This document shows, piece by piece, positions 8,156-15,576 of a stretch of 25,242 bases of DNA. Under the pieces are notes generated by a model. That model made no database searches and had not been told where the DNA came from. It saw nothing but the letters and a program-made list of their open reading frames with translations. Source of the stretch: an uncultured Oscillospiraceae bacterium (GTDB lineage: Bacteria; Bacillota; Clostridia; Oscillospirales; Oscillospiraceae); NCBI GenBank assembly GCA_900763675.1, contig CAAFLE010000025.1:1-25242 (forward strand), given 5' to 3'. Every line of letters begins with the position of its first letter. The first letter of the stretch is position 1. Position numbers and translations under genes: made by a program.

Positions 8156-8182
8156 CCCCTGTGTCCAATTTGGACACAGGGG
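8156..8182. repeat. 17-bp palindrome copy 2, extended to 13-bp arms, intergenic
   Basis: Core GTGTCCAATTTGGACAC at 8161-8177, flanked by CCCCT and AGGGG so that the arms become 13 bp around one central T. It lies in the 59-base gap between the capsid stop and the connector start. No T-run follows on either strand, so it is not a standard terminator. It is the only non-coding copy of the five and has the longest arms. Confidence 0.8.
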
Positions 8183-8187
8183 AGAGA

Positions 8188-9504
8188 TCAGGCCGAGGCT
8201 TTCTTCGCGGTGACGATGACAAAGCCGCCCTTCGCGGTTACGCCCACGGCGGCGGAAACTTCGCCGCGCACCGTGAGGAGACCTTCGCCGAACTTGTAGC
8301 CGTCGTTGACCTCGACGTCGTAGCCTCCCCAGATCGCCAGCTCCGCCGCCTGCGGGTTGCCATAGAACATGGTGTTCTTGGCGGTCGTGGTGAGAGAAAG
8401 GTCGGAGAGCGCCGTAACGTCGGAGCAGATGCAATAACGGCAGGAGAGGCCGTTGTTGTCCTTGATGACGCCGGTGCTGGGCGTGGCAGCGTCGGGAACG
8501 ATCGAGTACACAGGGAGGTACTCATTCGTGCCGCGGACGGCAGCGAACGCCTTGAGATCCTTCTTGTTGAGGAAGAGTACCGCGGCGCCGTCCACGCCCT
8601 CATCGCCGCCGTAAGCGAGAATGATGTTCGAGAGAAGATTCTGGTCGAACAGGACGGAGCCGTTTGTGGCAGCGGCGGCGGCGCTGAGGGCGAACTTGTC
8701 GTTCAGCGTGCTGCCGGTGATCGCGGTGACGGCGACGCCGGTGAGCACCTTGCGCAGGCTGCGGCGGGCGGACTCGGTGACCTTCTCTTCGTAATTCAGC
8801 GGGGACTGCTTGCGGATCTCCTTGGAGACGTAGGCAATCGTGCCGTACTGCGTCGGGGTGAAGGTCACGGAATCGAACGTCGGCTCGCTCTCCGTGGGCG
8901 CGGTGCCTTCGGTGATTGCGGCGGAGGTGGCATCCGCCGTCATTACGGCGACCTTGTACGCCGCCATGCCGGTGCAGTCGGTCGGCTTAAGAAGATCAAC
9001 GAGGGCGGAGGGGCCGCCGACGGGGTCGTTAATACCGCCGACGCCGGTCGGACCGACGACGCCGGTGCTGGACGACAGCACGGCGCTGCGGATGAAGCCG
9101 CGGACATCCTTGATGGTGCGGCGTCCGGTGCGCTGGAACTCCGCGGCGGCGCGGGTGTCGAAGCGGCGGGCGCTGCGGCGGCGGGAGCGTTCCTCGCCGT
9201 CGTCACCGGTGCCGGTCTCGCCGGCGAGAGCGTCCGCCTGCGCCTTCTCGGCGTCCTCGATCTCGCCGATCACCTTGTCGAGATCGTCGCGGATCTTCTT
9301 CAGTTCCGCCTTGGTGTCCGCCTGATTGGTCTCCAGCTCGGCGACGGCCGCCTCGATGTCGGAGGTGTCCTCCTCGGTCGCGTCGGCGATGGCCTGCGCC
9401 AGCTCGTCCTCGCGCTGCTTGTACCCGGCGAGCTTCGAGCGGAGCTCGTCCTCGCGCTTTTCGAGCTGGTCCTGTTTTTTGCGAAGCATGATCACTTTGA
9501 GCAT
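8188..9504 (-). CDS. HK97-fold major capsid protein with N-terminal delta domain
   Basis: A 438-aa capsid precursor. Residues 1-105 are a highly charged coiled coil ('KREDELRSKLAGYKQREDEL') that acts as the built-in scaffold. It is probably cut by the prohead protease near the Arg/Ser-rich 'ERSRRRSARRFDTRAAAEF' stretch. The rest is a gp5-like fold with 'GGPSALVDLLKPTDCTGM', 'ATSAAITEGTAPTESEPTF' (the E-loop/spine-helix region) and 'YGTIAYVSKEIRKQSPLNYE'. The ATG at 9504 has AAGGAG 11 bases upstream and overlaps the protease gene by 13 bases; an in-frame ATG five codons later is an alternative. Confidence 0.92.
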   Translation of the reverse strand: MLKVIMLRKKQDQLEKREDELRSKLAGYKQREDELAQAIADATEEDTSDIEAAVAELETNQADTKAELKKIRDDLDKVIGEIEDAEKAQADALAGETGTGDDGEERSRRRSARRFDTRAAAEFQRTGRRTIKDVRGFIRSAVLSSSTGVVGPTGVGGINDPVGGPSALVDLLKPTDCTGMAAYKVAVMTADATSAAITEGTAPTESEPTFDSVTFTPTQYGTIAYVSKEIRKQSPLNYEEKVTESARRSLRKVLTGVAVTAITGSTLNDKFALSAAAAATNGSVLFDQNLLSNIILAYGGDEGVDGAAVLFLNKKDLKAFAAVRGTNEYLPVYSIVPDAATPSTGVIKDNNGLSCRYCICSDVTALSDLSLTTTAKNTMFYGNPQAAELAIWGGYDVEVNDGYKFGEGLLTVRGEVSAAVGVTAKGGFVIVTAKKASA

Positions 9505-10085
9505 TTTTCAAGTTTCTCCTTCATGTTTTTTTTCCAAGCGGCGAGACGTCGCTCGCGCCGGGCGGGGGTGTCTGCGCTGCGGGCGGAGACGGACGTCTCC
9601 TCGTAGGCGGGGAACGTGACTACCGAGACCTCGTAGAGCTTCACCTTACGGATGAGCCACAGCTCCGAGCCGTCGGGGTTGTTGATGTACTCCTCATCGA
9701 GGATGTCGAAGCCGAAGCTGCACTGGCTCACGTCGCCGCGCTGCACGCGGGCGTAGAGGTTCATCGCCTCGGTGTCGGCTGGGTTCACCTTGATCGCGCC
9801 GAACAGTCCGCGCTCATCCTCGCTGAGCGTGAGCGTTCCGGCGACGGTGCGACCGAGGACAATGCGCGTATCGTGATCGCACAGAGCGCGGATGTCGTCG
9901 CCGAGCGTCTCTGCGAACGCGCCGGGAGCGACGCGCTCGGCGGCGCCCTCCCAGAGGCGATAGTCCGAATTGAACACGGCGAAGTGGCCTTCGATCACCG
10001 GCTCGCCGGTTTCCAGCGTCCGCGTCTTGAACGCGCCGGGCAGACTGCGGATCTGCCGCGTCTGCCGATCAGGATTCCTCAGCAT
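9492..10085 (-). CDS. HK97-family prohead protease
   Basis: A 197-aa serine protease that matures the capsid by removing the delta domain. 'EGHFAVFNSDYRLWEGAAERVAPGAF' (about 30-55), 'ALCDHDTRIVLGRT' with the catalytic His, and 'RGDVSQCSFGFDI' with the catalytic Ser are diagnostic. It ends in a basic, Lys-rich tail. I chose the ATG at 10085 because AAGGAGG sits 8 bases upstream; the ATG two codons earlier (10091) is too close to that site. It overlaps the portal gene by 17 bases and the capsid by 13. Confidence 0.92.
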   Translation of the reverse strand: MLRNPDRQTRQIRSLPGAFKTRTLETGEPVIEGHFAVFNSDYRLWEGAAERVAPGAFAETLGDDIRALCDHDTRIVLGRTVAGTLTLSEDERGLFGAIKVNPADTEAMNLYARVQRGDVSQCSFGFDILDEEYINNPDGSELWLIRKVKLYEVSVVTFPAYEETSVSARSADTPARRERRLAAWKKNMKEKLEKCSK

Positions 10086-11250
10086 TGCCATCACCTCCTT
10101 GCAGTTTTTTCTGATCGCCGATCCGGTCGGCGGGGATGTAATTTTCAAGCATCACGAGCTGATCCAGCCCCTCACGCGGGGCAAGCCCGATCCAGTCGCG
10201 GACTTCGTTGCCCGTCATCAGCCCGCGGACATACTCCTCGTTGCCGATGGACGCGAGATCTTTGAGGTCGTAGGCATAGAGGCTGCGGGAGTTGAAGCGG
10301 AAGTAGAGCTCGGTGGAGTAAAGCAGCTTCTTCGTCAGCTCCTGCTCGATCACCTGCGCCAGAGGGCGGAGGACCGTGGACACGAATGCGTTGAACTCTT
10401 CGCGGCTGAAGCTGCCGACGCCGAGCAGAAAGCCCGGCACGCCGAAGATCGCGCCGACGGACCGGCGGTCCAGCTCGACGCCGTCCTTGATCGCGAGGTC
10501 GGTGAGCGACAGCGGCTTGACGCTGTTCACGCTCATCACGCCCGCAGGAAGCACGACCGGCTCGTCCGGGTTCGATCGCGTCCAGAAGCTCTTAAGGAAC
10601 TGCGTCCGGAGATCTTCGTCGGCGAGATCGGCGTCCGCGTCGACCGATATGATAACGGGCGGCTTGTAGTCGCTGGACATCATGGCGGTCTTCGTCGTCT
10701 GCGCCGCCATAATGCTGTCCACGACGGAGGAGAGCTGCACGCGGGGCGAGACGCCGAGCCACGGCTTTCGCACATCCGGGCGCAGCCGGAAGTGCAGCAC
10801 CTCGTCCGGGCGGAACGCGATCCCGTTCTGCACGATCTCGTAGGGATCACCGTCCGGCTTGAGCTGGGCGAGCGCCTGCGGCATGGGAACGAGATCCGTC
10901 AGCAGTCCGCCGGAGGAAACCGGCAGGACGTAAGCGTTGCCCTCCAGCAGCATCTGCTGCACGATCCAGTTGATCCATGTCTGCCGCGTCGTGAGCGAGA
11001 ACGGATCAATGTCCACCTTGCGAGCAAGCGCGTCGCGGACGCGGACGTCGCCCTGCTCGGTATTGCGCATGAGGTGGATCGTCATGCTGCCGATCATGTC
11101 GGCGATGCGCCAGATCGCCGCGGCGACCTCCGGCGCGTCGCTCATGGCGTGGTATCCGGCGGGGCAGATCACGCCCGGCGAGGTCGGCTGCAAGCCGATC
11201 ACCGCGCTGCGCGTCTGCTTCTTGCGGCGGGAAAAAATGCCCGATTCAAT
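10069..11250 (-). CDS. HK97-family portal protein, probable ATT start
   Basis: Portal dodecamer subunit for DNA packaging and tail attachment. 'IVQQMLLEGNAYVLP', 'VLHFRLRPDVRKPWLGVSPR' and 'IFGVPGFLLGVGSFSREEFN' are typical of the family, and 'LMTGNEVRDWIGLAPREGLD' closes the conserved region. The first standard start is GTG at 11202, without a ribosome site, and it cuts off the usual N-terminus. Upstream in frame reads ESGIFSRRKKQTRSAVIGL, like the 'MGxF...RKK..TRSAVIGL' start that I recall for homologues. That extension opens at ATT (11248-11250), overlapping the terL stop as ATTGA, with AAAGGGG a few bases upstream. The protein is about 393 aa from ATT and 377 from GTG. Confidence 0.88.
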   Translation of the reverse strand: MESGIFSRRKKQTRSAVIGLQPTSPGVICPAGYHAMSDAPEVAAAIWRIADMIGSMTIHLMRNTEQGDVRVRDALARKVDIDPFSLTTRQTWINWIVQQMLLEGNAYVLPVSSGGLLTDLVPMPQALAQLKPDGDPYEIVQNGIAFRPDEVLHFRLRPDVRKPWLGVSPRVQLSSVVDSIMAAQTTKTAMMSSDYKPPVIISVDADADLADEDLRTQFLKSFWTRSNPDEPVVLPAGVMSVNSVKPLSLTDLAIKDGVELDRRSVGAIFGVPGFLLGVGSFSREEFNAFVSTVLRPLAQVIEQELTKKLLYSTELYFRFNSRSLYAYDLKDLASIGNEEYVRGLMTGNEVRDWIGLAPREGLDQLVMLENYIPADRIGDQKKLQGGDGNAEES

Positions 11251-13084
11251 CAGCCCCTTTCTGCTTCCCGGCGAACCAGCGGGCGGCGGCGGCGCTCTTG
11301 TCCGTGTCGATCAGCATTCGGATCGTAGCGAACACGGCGGCGTCAAAAACGTCAATGCGGCTTGTCGGGGAGATTTTTTCGTATTGCACGGCGTCGTCGA
11401 CCTTCTCCTGCGCTCGGACGTTCGAGATGCAATACTCGAACGGCTCTGCGTGGAAGTAGTAGAGGCAGCCGATCTTTGCCTTGTGCTCGATATAGCGGAA
11501 GCCCTCGCTCTTCTGGAGGTAAAGCTGCGGCTGGTCCACAACGGAGAATCCCGCCTTCTTCATGGCGGTGTAGTAGGCGCGGGCGAACTTGCGGTCGTGT
11601 CCGATCTTGCGGATCTTCCAGCCCGCCGCCTTCCACGCGAGGAACTGCTTCACCGGCTCGGTGGGATCCATTGACGGCTCGTTCGGCATATCAAGCCAGC
11701 CGTCCGCGTGCCAGCCGAACAGGGGGATGTTGTCCTGATCGGCTTTTTCCGCCGCCGCCGTGATGGGAAACCAGCAGTGCGGCAGGATGCAGAGCACGTC
11801 CTCCGGCGGCATCCAGTCTTCCGTGGCGAGGAGCTTTGCGGGGATCTCGCCGACGAGCGCCGCGGCGGTGAGGTCGTGGAGCTTCGAGAGATCCGCGCCG
11901 CCGTAAACGGACTTGATGAGCTTCGCTGCCTCGGCGGGGGTGAGAGCGTACCGGAAATCGCTCCGGCGGAACTCCTCCACATCGAACCAAGCCTTGAAGC
12001 TGGAAACAAACACGTTGAGCGAGCGCGTCAGGAACTCCTTGCGCAGCGTCGGGTTGTGTTCCGCCTGCAGCGCGGCGGCGAGCATATCGTCCGGGCGGAT
12101 CGTCACACCGTAGGATGGGTTTGCCGCACGGTGGACGGCAGCAGATGTGAAGTCCACTTCGCCGTCCGGACTGCGCGGGGCTTCTGCCATAAAGCAGAAC
12201 ATACGGTCGGCGTCCGGTCCGGTGATCACGCCGCGGAGGATCTTCTCCATATAGTCGCGGTGCTGGGCGGCGAAGCTGACGCCGTCGTCGCCCGCGGTGA
12301 ACGTTGTGAGGATGAGCTTGTTGGTGTAGCCTTTAGTGGCGTCGCGCAGTCGGGTGTAGGCGCGGGGGTCTTTGTAGAGCTCCAGCTCGTCGAGGTGGAC
12401 GAACGCCGCGTTGAACGAATCGAAGAGATCCGGCTTGAACGCGAGCGTCTCAAGGTCGATGTGTCCGCCCCAGATCTCGCCCTCGACGCTATGCCCAAGC
12501 GAGGAATCAATCAGCCGCAGCTTGTCCGGCGGGTTGTTCTCCGCCACAAGCCCGAGCCGCTTCAGGTTGTACACAAGCCAGTCGAAGCCTTCCATGCCCT
12601 GCTTGAGGGAACCGGCAACGGTCTTGCACTTTGCGCCGCTCCGGCGGTGCCAGAGCGCAAGCGCAAATTGCAGCGCTTCTGCCCACGTGGTTTTTACCGT
12701 TTTACGCGGGGCAAAAACGCCCGCTTCGGTGAACCGGCGGATGCCGGTCGTCGGGTGATAAAAGCCGCCGATGGTGAACGTGCAGAGCAGCTGCCACGGC
12801 ATCAGCTCCAACGGCTCGCCGCGCAGTGGCGTTCCGTCCAGCCGCTCGCCCTGGGAGAACGCGAAAAGGCCGGTCATGATCTCCACGCAGAACTCCGGGA
12901 GCGCGGCGCGGAAGATCCAACGCCCGCTGTCCAGATCGTCGAGAAATCGGCGGCAGGTCAGCCGCGTCAGATCGCAGATCCCGGCGTCGCCGTCGGTCTG
13001 CTCGGCGTAGGCAAGGACCTCCGCCATGTGGGGGGAGCGCGGGGCGCGGGGATGACGGTCGAACACGGTGTCCAATTCGGACAC
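11246..13084 (-). CDS. terL: Terminase large subunit
   Basis: A 612-aa packaging motor and nuclease. The N-terminal ATPase has a P-loop-like 'APRKTVKTTWAEAL' (about residues 100-113), Walker B 'AAFVHLDELELYKD' and the coupling motif 'LILTTFTAGDDG'. The C-terminal RNase H-like nuclease shows its three acidic sites in 'YGGADLSKLHDLTA', 'IGHDRKFARAY' and 'IDVFDAAVFATIRML'. The P-loop has Val where the family normally has Gly (R-K-x-G-K-T). The GTG at 13084 is 8 bases after AAAGGAG; the open frame upstream runs through a terminator hairpin and is not coding. A 17-bp palindrome covers the first codons. The last bases overlap the portal start. Confidence 0.93.
   Translation of the reverse strand: MSELDTVFDRHPRAPRSPHMAEVLAYAEQTDGDAGICDLTRLTCRRFLDDLDSGRWIFRAALPEFCVEIMTGLFAFSQGERLDGTPLRGEPLELMPWQLLCTFTIGGFYHPTTGIRRFTEAGVFAPRKTVKTTWAEALQFALALWHRRSGAKCKTVAGSLKQGMEGFDWLVYNLKRLGLVAENNPPDKLRLIDSSLGHSVEGEIWGGHIDLETLAFKPDLFDSFNAAFVHLDELELYKDPRAYTRLRDATKGYTNKLILTTFTAGDDGVSFAAQHRDYMEKILRGVITGPDADRMFCFMAEAPRSPDGEVDFTSAAVHRAANPSYGVTIRPDDMLAAALQAEHNPTLRKEFLTRSLNVFVSSFKAWFDVEEFRRSDFRYALTPAEAAKLIKSVYGGADLSKLHDLTAAALVGEIPAKLLATEDWMPPEDVLCILPHCWFPITAAAEKADQDNIPLFGWHADGWLDMPNEPSMDPTEPVKQFLAWKAAGWKIRKIGHDRKFARAYYTAMKKAGFSVVDQPQLYLQKSEGFRYIEHKAKIGCLYYFHAEPFEYCISNVRAQEKVDDAVQYEKISPTSRIDVFDAAVFATIRMLIDTDKSAAAARWFAGKQKGAD
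13068..13084. repeat. 17-bp palindrome copy 3 at the terL start codon
   Basis: GTGTCCAATTCGGACAC on the plus strand, with 6-bp perfect arms and one mismatch in the next position. On the minus strand it begins exactly at the terL GTG start and reads VSELDT. Binding here could affect terL translation or transcription. Confidence 0.72.
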
Positions 13085-13107
13085 ATTTTCAGCTCCTTTC
13101 AGAAACG

Positions 13108-13162
13108 AAAAAGAGCCAGAGCCTTCGCCCTGTCGCACGGACAGGGAAAAGGCTCTGGCTCT
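13108..13162 (-). terminator. Strong terminator between terS-like gene and terL
   Basis: A 51-base hairpin: a perfect 14-bp outer stem (13112-13125 with 13149-13162), a 2x2 internal loop and a 7-bp inner stem (13128-13134 with 13140-13146) with loop GCACG. On the minus strand it is followed by TTTTT. It lies 24 bases upstream of terL's start, so terL needs read-through or antitermination. Its promoter-side arm is shared with the terminator at 15520-15576. Confidence 0.85.
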
Positions 13163-13175
13163 CAGGCTCGGGCGC

Positions 13176-13547
13176 TTATTCGATGAATTTTTCGGCGGCG
13201 TCGTAGCTGCTGACGCGCTCGGCGATGGCGTCAAGGCGGGCGGCAATCGCGCTGCGTTCGTCCGGCGCGTCGCCGGTGCCGCGTTCGCGCAGACGGCGGA
13301 GCGCCTTGGGCGTAAGCCCCAGCGCGTCGCGGTGCGCGAGGATTTCCCGGCGCAGCGCCGAGATGACGGCATAGTGAGGATCGAGCGGCGACGGCGGAAC
13401 GCCGTCCGGCGTCGTGGCACGCCACGCCTTTTTGGCTCTCTGGAGATCGCGCTCCAGCTCAGCAAGGGTTTTGATCTCCGGATCGAATGCCGGTTGATAA
13501 ACGCCGAGGGCGCGGAGCTGCTCGGTGTAGATCTGCTCGCGGGTCAT
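13176..13547 (-). CDS. terS: P27-family-like small terminase (copy 2)
   Basis: A 123-aa protein starting MTREQIYTEQLRALGVYQPAF. 'KTLAELERDLQRAKKAWRAT', 'DPHYAVISALRREILAHRDALGLTPKALRRL' follow the pattern of P27-type small terminases in gut Clostridia phages, where 'LGLTP.(A/S)..(R/K)' ends the helical core. It would bind the packaging site and load TerL, which is the next gene. The ATG at 13547 has AAAGGA 7-8 bases upstream. The gene ends ...EKFIE and its stop lies at the border of a repeated terminator arm. The neighbouring upstream gene is also P27-like, so which is the working TerS is unclear. Confidence 0.68.
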   Translation of the reverse strand: MTREQIYTEQLRALGVYQPAFDPEIKTLAELERDLQRAKKAWRATTPDGVPPSPLDPHYAVISALRREILAHRDALGLTPKALRRLRERGTGDAPDERSAIAARLDAIAERVSSYDAAEKFIE

Positions 13548-13551
13548 TGGA

Positions 13552-13860
13552 TCATCCTTTCGGGGCTGCAAGCCCACGGGAACGGCGGCTCTGTGGTGTT
13601 AACCCAAGGCAGTCACGCAGCACAAGAATCTGCTTTGTCAACTTGTCCTGTGCCCCGATCCACGTCGCTGTCTCACTGGCTTCGCCGTCATTGATTGAAC
13701 GGGTGACGTGGTTTGTGATCCGAAGGAACTCGTTCTCAGCAAGAACGAGCTTTGCGACGGTGTCTTCGTCTCCCGGCGAGACTGCCGCACCGAGAAGATT
13801 GACATATCGAGAGAAGGCGGCGCGAAGACCGTCCGGCAAATAGTCTGGAGTGTTAAGCAT
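13552..13860 (-). CDS. P27-family-like small terminase (copy 1)
   Basis: A 102-aa helical protein starting MLNTPDYLPDGLRAAFSRYV. 'DEDTVAKLVLAENEFLRITNHV' and 'TKQILVLRDCLGLTPQSRRS' match the general P27/Terminase_4 layout (helical DNA-binding core ending in 'LGLTP.sR'). It overlaps the methylase gene by 8 bases and is 4 bases from copy 2. I chose the ATG at 13860, which has GAGG 8 bases upstream, over a TTG two codons earlier. It could be the true TerS, with copy 2 an accessory, or the reverse. Confidence 0.6.
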   Translation of the reverse strand: MLNTPDYLPDGLRAAFSRYVNLLGAAVSPGDEDTVAKLVLAENEFLRITNHVTRSINDGEASETATWIGAQDKLTKQILVLRDCLGLTPQSRRSRGLAAPKG

Positions 13861-15058
13861 TGGCAAGACCTCGCACGATTTTTCGTTCTCGTTCCGACAG
13901 CTGCCATTTCTCGGCGGCGGCTTTCTCGGCGGCGGCTTTCTCGGCGGCGGCTTTCTCGGCGGCGGCTTTCTCAGAGATCAGCATTCCCGCACCGAAGATC
14001 GCTTTGCCCGCTTTGCGCTGCGCATCAAGAGCGCGGGTGAAGGAGCACGCGTTCCGAGGAACGGAGAAGCCAAAGCCGTTGCGAAGAAGCGGCGGAAGCA
14101 TCGAAGGCGTGACAAGCTCCGGTGGATATTCGTAGATCGGGAGCTCTGTTGTCTCTGCTGCGCGGTTTGAATCCTCCGCGGCCTTAATTGCGGCATACAA
14201 CTCCGGCGAAGCCTCAATGCGGAGATCTCCCATATTGGTCACGAAACCGATGGATATGTTCGCGCCGTTCTCGAATGTCAAACGGATCCCGAGAGGGAGG
14301 TAGTTCATCTCGCCCGATGCCGTGGAAAAAAGGGTCAAATGGGGAGCGAAAAGAAAAAACCGGATACCGCGTTTGCTGTACCACTGACAAATTTCGCTCA
14401 GGATCGAAAACGGCGGGTTGTCGATGACAACGCAGCCGTCCGGGTATGCGAAATTTTGGTAATCGCCTCCGGGATAAAACGGCCGGACGATCGGCGCGGC
14501 TTCGATGTGGTAACGCGGAAGCGCCCACGCCAGAAGAGCGTCGTAGACATTGGTCGGGGTGTAGCAATCGTCCGTCGTCAGTTTCGGCTTGAACTTGTCA
14601 ACAAACGCGTCGTACACTTCTGTTTTTTCGCTTTCCAGGATCCCGGCAAAGTTTCCGCCGTCCAACTTGATGGCCGAAGCGTCAAAGCCTGTTAGCTCAA
14701 TGGACAGCCCTGCATCTCGCAGCGCGAGCAGCTCTGAGCTTACAAGATCCTCATCCCAGCCGGCAGCCTCAGTGAGCCGGTTGTCCGCGAGAATGTAAGC
14801 GCGGCGCTGGTCGTCGGTCAGGTGCTCGACAAGCACGCACGGGATCTTCGCAATCCCTTCTGCGCGAGCCGCTTCGATGCGGCCATGACCGGCGATCACA
14901 TCACCGGCGGCGGTGATGAGAACCGGCGACACGAAGCCGAATTCCTGAAGCGATTTGCGCAGCTGGTTAATCTGCGCAAGGGAATGCGTTCGGGCATTAT
15001 TGGCGTAAGGCTTGAGCGAATCAATCGGCCGGAGCTCCAGCCGTGTGGTCATGTTCAT
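13853..15058 (-). CDS. ParB-domain / adenine-specific DNA methyltransferase fusion
   Basis: A 401-aa protein. Residues 1-130 are a ParB/sulfiredoxin-like domain ('PIDSLKPYANNARTHS', 'GFVSPVLITAAGDVIAGHGR', 'RRAYILADNRLTEAAGWDE'), commonly fused to phage methylases. Residues 190-340 are an EcoRI-type adenine methylase: 'RPFYPGGDYQNFAYPDG' in place of motif I and catalytic 'VVIDNPPFSILSE' (DPPY-type, DNPPF). The C-terminus has four AAAEK repeats encoded by a 15-bp tandem array. It would methylate adenine in phage or host DNA for anti-restriction or packaging. ATG at 15058, GGAGG 5 bases upstream; the longer open frame lacks a ribosome site. No partner restriction enzyme is present. Confidence 0.85.
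   Translation of the reverse strand: MNMTTRLELRPIDSLKPYANNARTHSLAQINQLRKSLQEFGFVSPVLITAAGDVIAGHGRIEAARAEGIAKIPCVLVEHLTDDQRRAYILADNRLTEAAGWDEDLVSSELLALRDAGLSIELTGFDASAIKLDGGNFAGILESEKTEVYDAFVDKFKPKLTTDDCYTPTNVYDALLAWALPRYHIEAAPIVRPFYPGGDYQNFAYPDGCVVIDNPPFSILSEICQWYSKRGIRFFLFAPHLTLFSTASGEMNYLPLGIRLTFENGANISIGFVTNMGDLRIEASPELYAAIKAAEDSNRAAETTELPIYEYPPELVTPSMLPPLLRNGFGFSVPRNACSFTRALDAQRKAGKAIFGAGMLISEKAAAEKAAAEKAAAEKAAAEKWQLSERERKIVRGLANA
13907..13972. repeat. 15-bp tandem repeat encoding AAAEK
   Basis: Four identical units of TTTCTCGGCGGCGGC (plus strand) at 13907-13966 followed by a partial TTTCTC. In frame in the methylase, it makes an Ala/Glu/Lys helix near the C-terminus. Perfect identity suggests recent expansion by slippage; changes in copy number would keep the reading frame. 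Confidence 0.95.
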
Positions 15059-15221
15059 GTCGACCTCCAGTGCGTGCGGCGGTTGCACGCGGTCTCCCGC
15101 CCACAGCCCGGACGCACGCGCAAGCGCGTTTTGGGTTGCCTCGCGTTTTTTTGCGCTCCGAAAATTTTCCCGCCGTGTGTGCGGACACCCCCGCGCCCAG
15201 CTGTAAGCTCCCCATTTTCGC

Positions 15222-15512
15222 TCAGAGAGAGGAGGGGGGGATCGTTCTGCGGCGCAGCGCTTCGCCTTTCGGCGTGAGCTGATCCGTTCCACGATCATGC
15301 ATGGCGTTGTGCGCCGCAACGGACAGCGAGATCAGATTCCAGAGGCAGTACGCAAACTCCGGGAACTGCTCCGCCGGGTAGATGTGATGCACCGTCACCG
15401 CCTGCACGGTCCGTCCGTACCGTGCTGCATCCTGGCAGCGGAAGCCGTCGCGCCGGAGCGCCTGCATACGCAGCCGCCGCCAGCGCCGGTTGGCGCTTGA
15501 ATAATCGAACAT
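15222..15512 (-). CDS. HNH endonuclease-like protein with degraded zinc site
   Basis: A 96-aa HNH protein, often found beside terminase genes and needed for packaging in HK97-type phages. 'VTVHHIYPAEQFPEFAYCLWNLISL' and 'AHNAMHDRG' give the His-Asn-His core. The two zinc-binding CxxC knuckles of homologues (usually C-x-x-C-K-R-Y-G and S-L-C-x-x-C-H-N) read CQDAARYG and SLSVAAHN, so three of four cysteines are lost. The start is ATG at 15512, right after the terminator T-run and without a ribosome site. It may be poorly expressed or decaying. Confidence 0.75.
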   Translation of the reverse strand: MFDYSSANRRWRRLRMQALRRDGFRCQDAARYGRTVQAVTVHHIYPAEQFPEFAYCLWNLISLSVAAHNAMHDRGTDQLTPKGEALRRRTIPPSSL

Positions 15513-15519
15513 GGCAAGA

Positions 15520-15576
15520 AAAACAAAAAGCCAGAACCACGATCCGCAACACACGTTGCGATCAATGGCTCTGGCT
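15520..15576 (-). terminator. Terminator overlapping the end of the cysteine-rich gene
   Basis: The outer arms 15529-15539 and 15566-15576 pair over 11 bp (one G-U on the minus-strand RNA). An inner stem CGCAAC/GTTGCG (15545-15550 with 15555-15560) has loop ACAC on the plus strand. On the minus strand it is followed by TTTTTGTTTTTC. The stop codon of the cysteine-rich gene (15562-15564) lies inside the hairpin. Confidence 0.8.

Noticed and set aside
9873..11328. Long plus-strand ORFs opposite the portal, terL, helicase and tape-measure genes
   Set aside because: Arg/His/Gln/Glu-rich shadows of GC-rich minus-strand genes, without ribosome sites or recognisable motifs.
13085..13465. N-terminal extension of TerL
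   Set aside because: It crosses the terminator hairpin and the terS-like gene; the GTG at 13084 has a good ribosome site.
13907..13972. Possible CRISPR-like array
   Set aside because: Units are 15 bp, head to tail and without spacers; it is a coding microsatellite.
15021..15215. 64-aa minus-strand ORF (MGSLQLGAGVSAHTAG...) between the HNH and methylase genes
   Set aside because: No ribosome site, Arg/Ala-rich composition typical of a GC-rich chance frame, and it overlaps the methylase start. The 163-base gap holds only small hairpins.
15059..15319. N-terminal extension of the methylase
   Set aside because: The open frame runs back over the HNH gene, but the sequence is not protein-like and a good ribosome site precedes the ATG at 15058.
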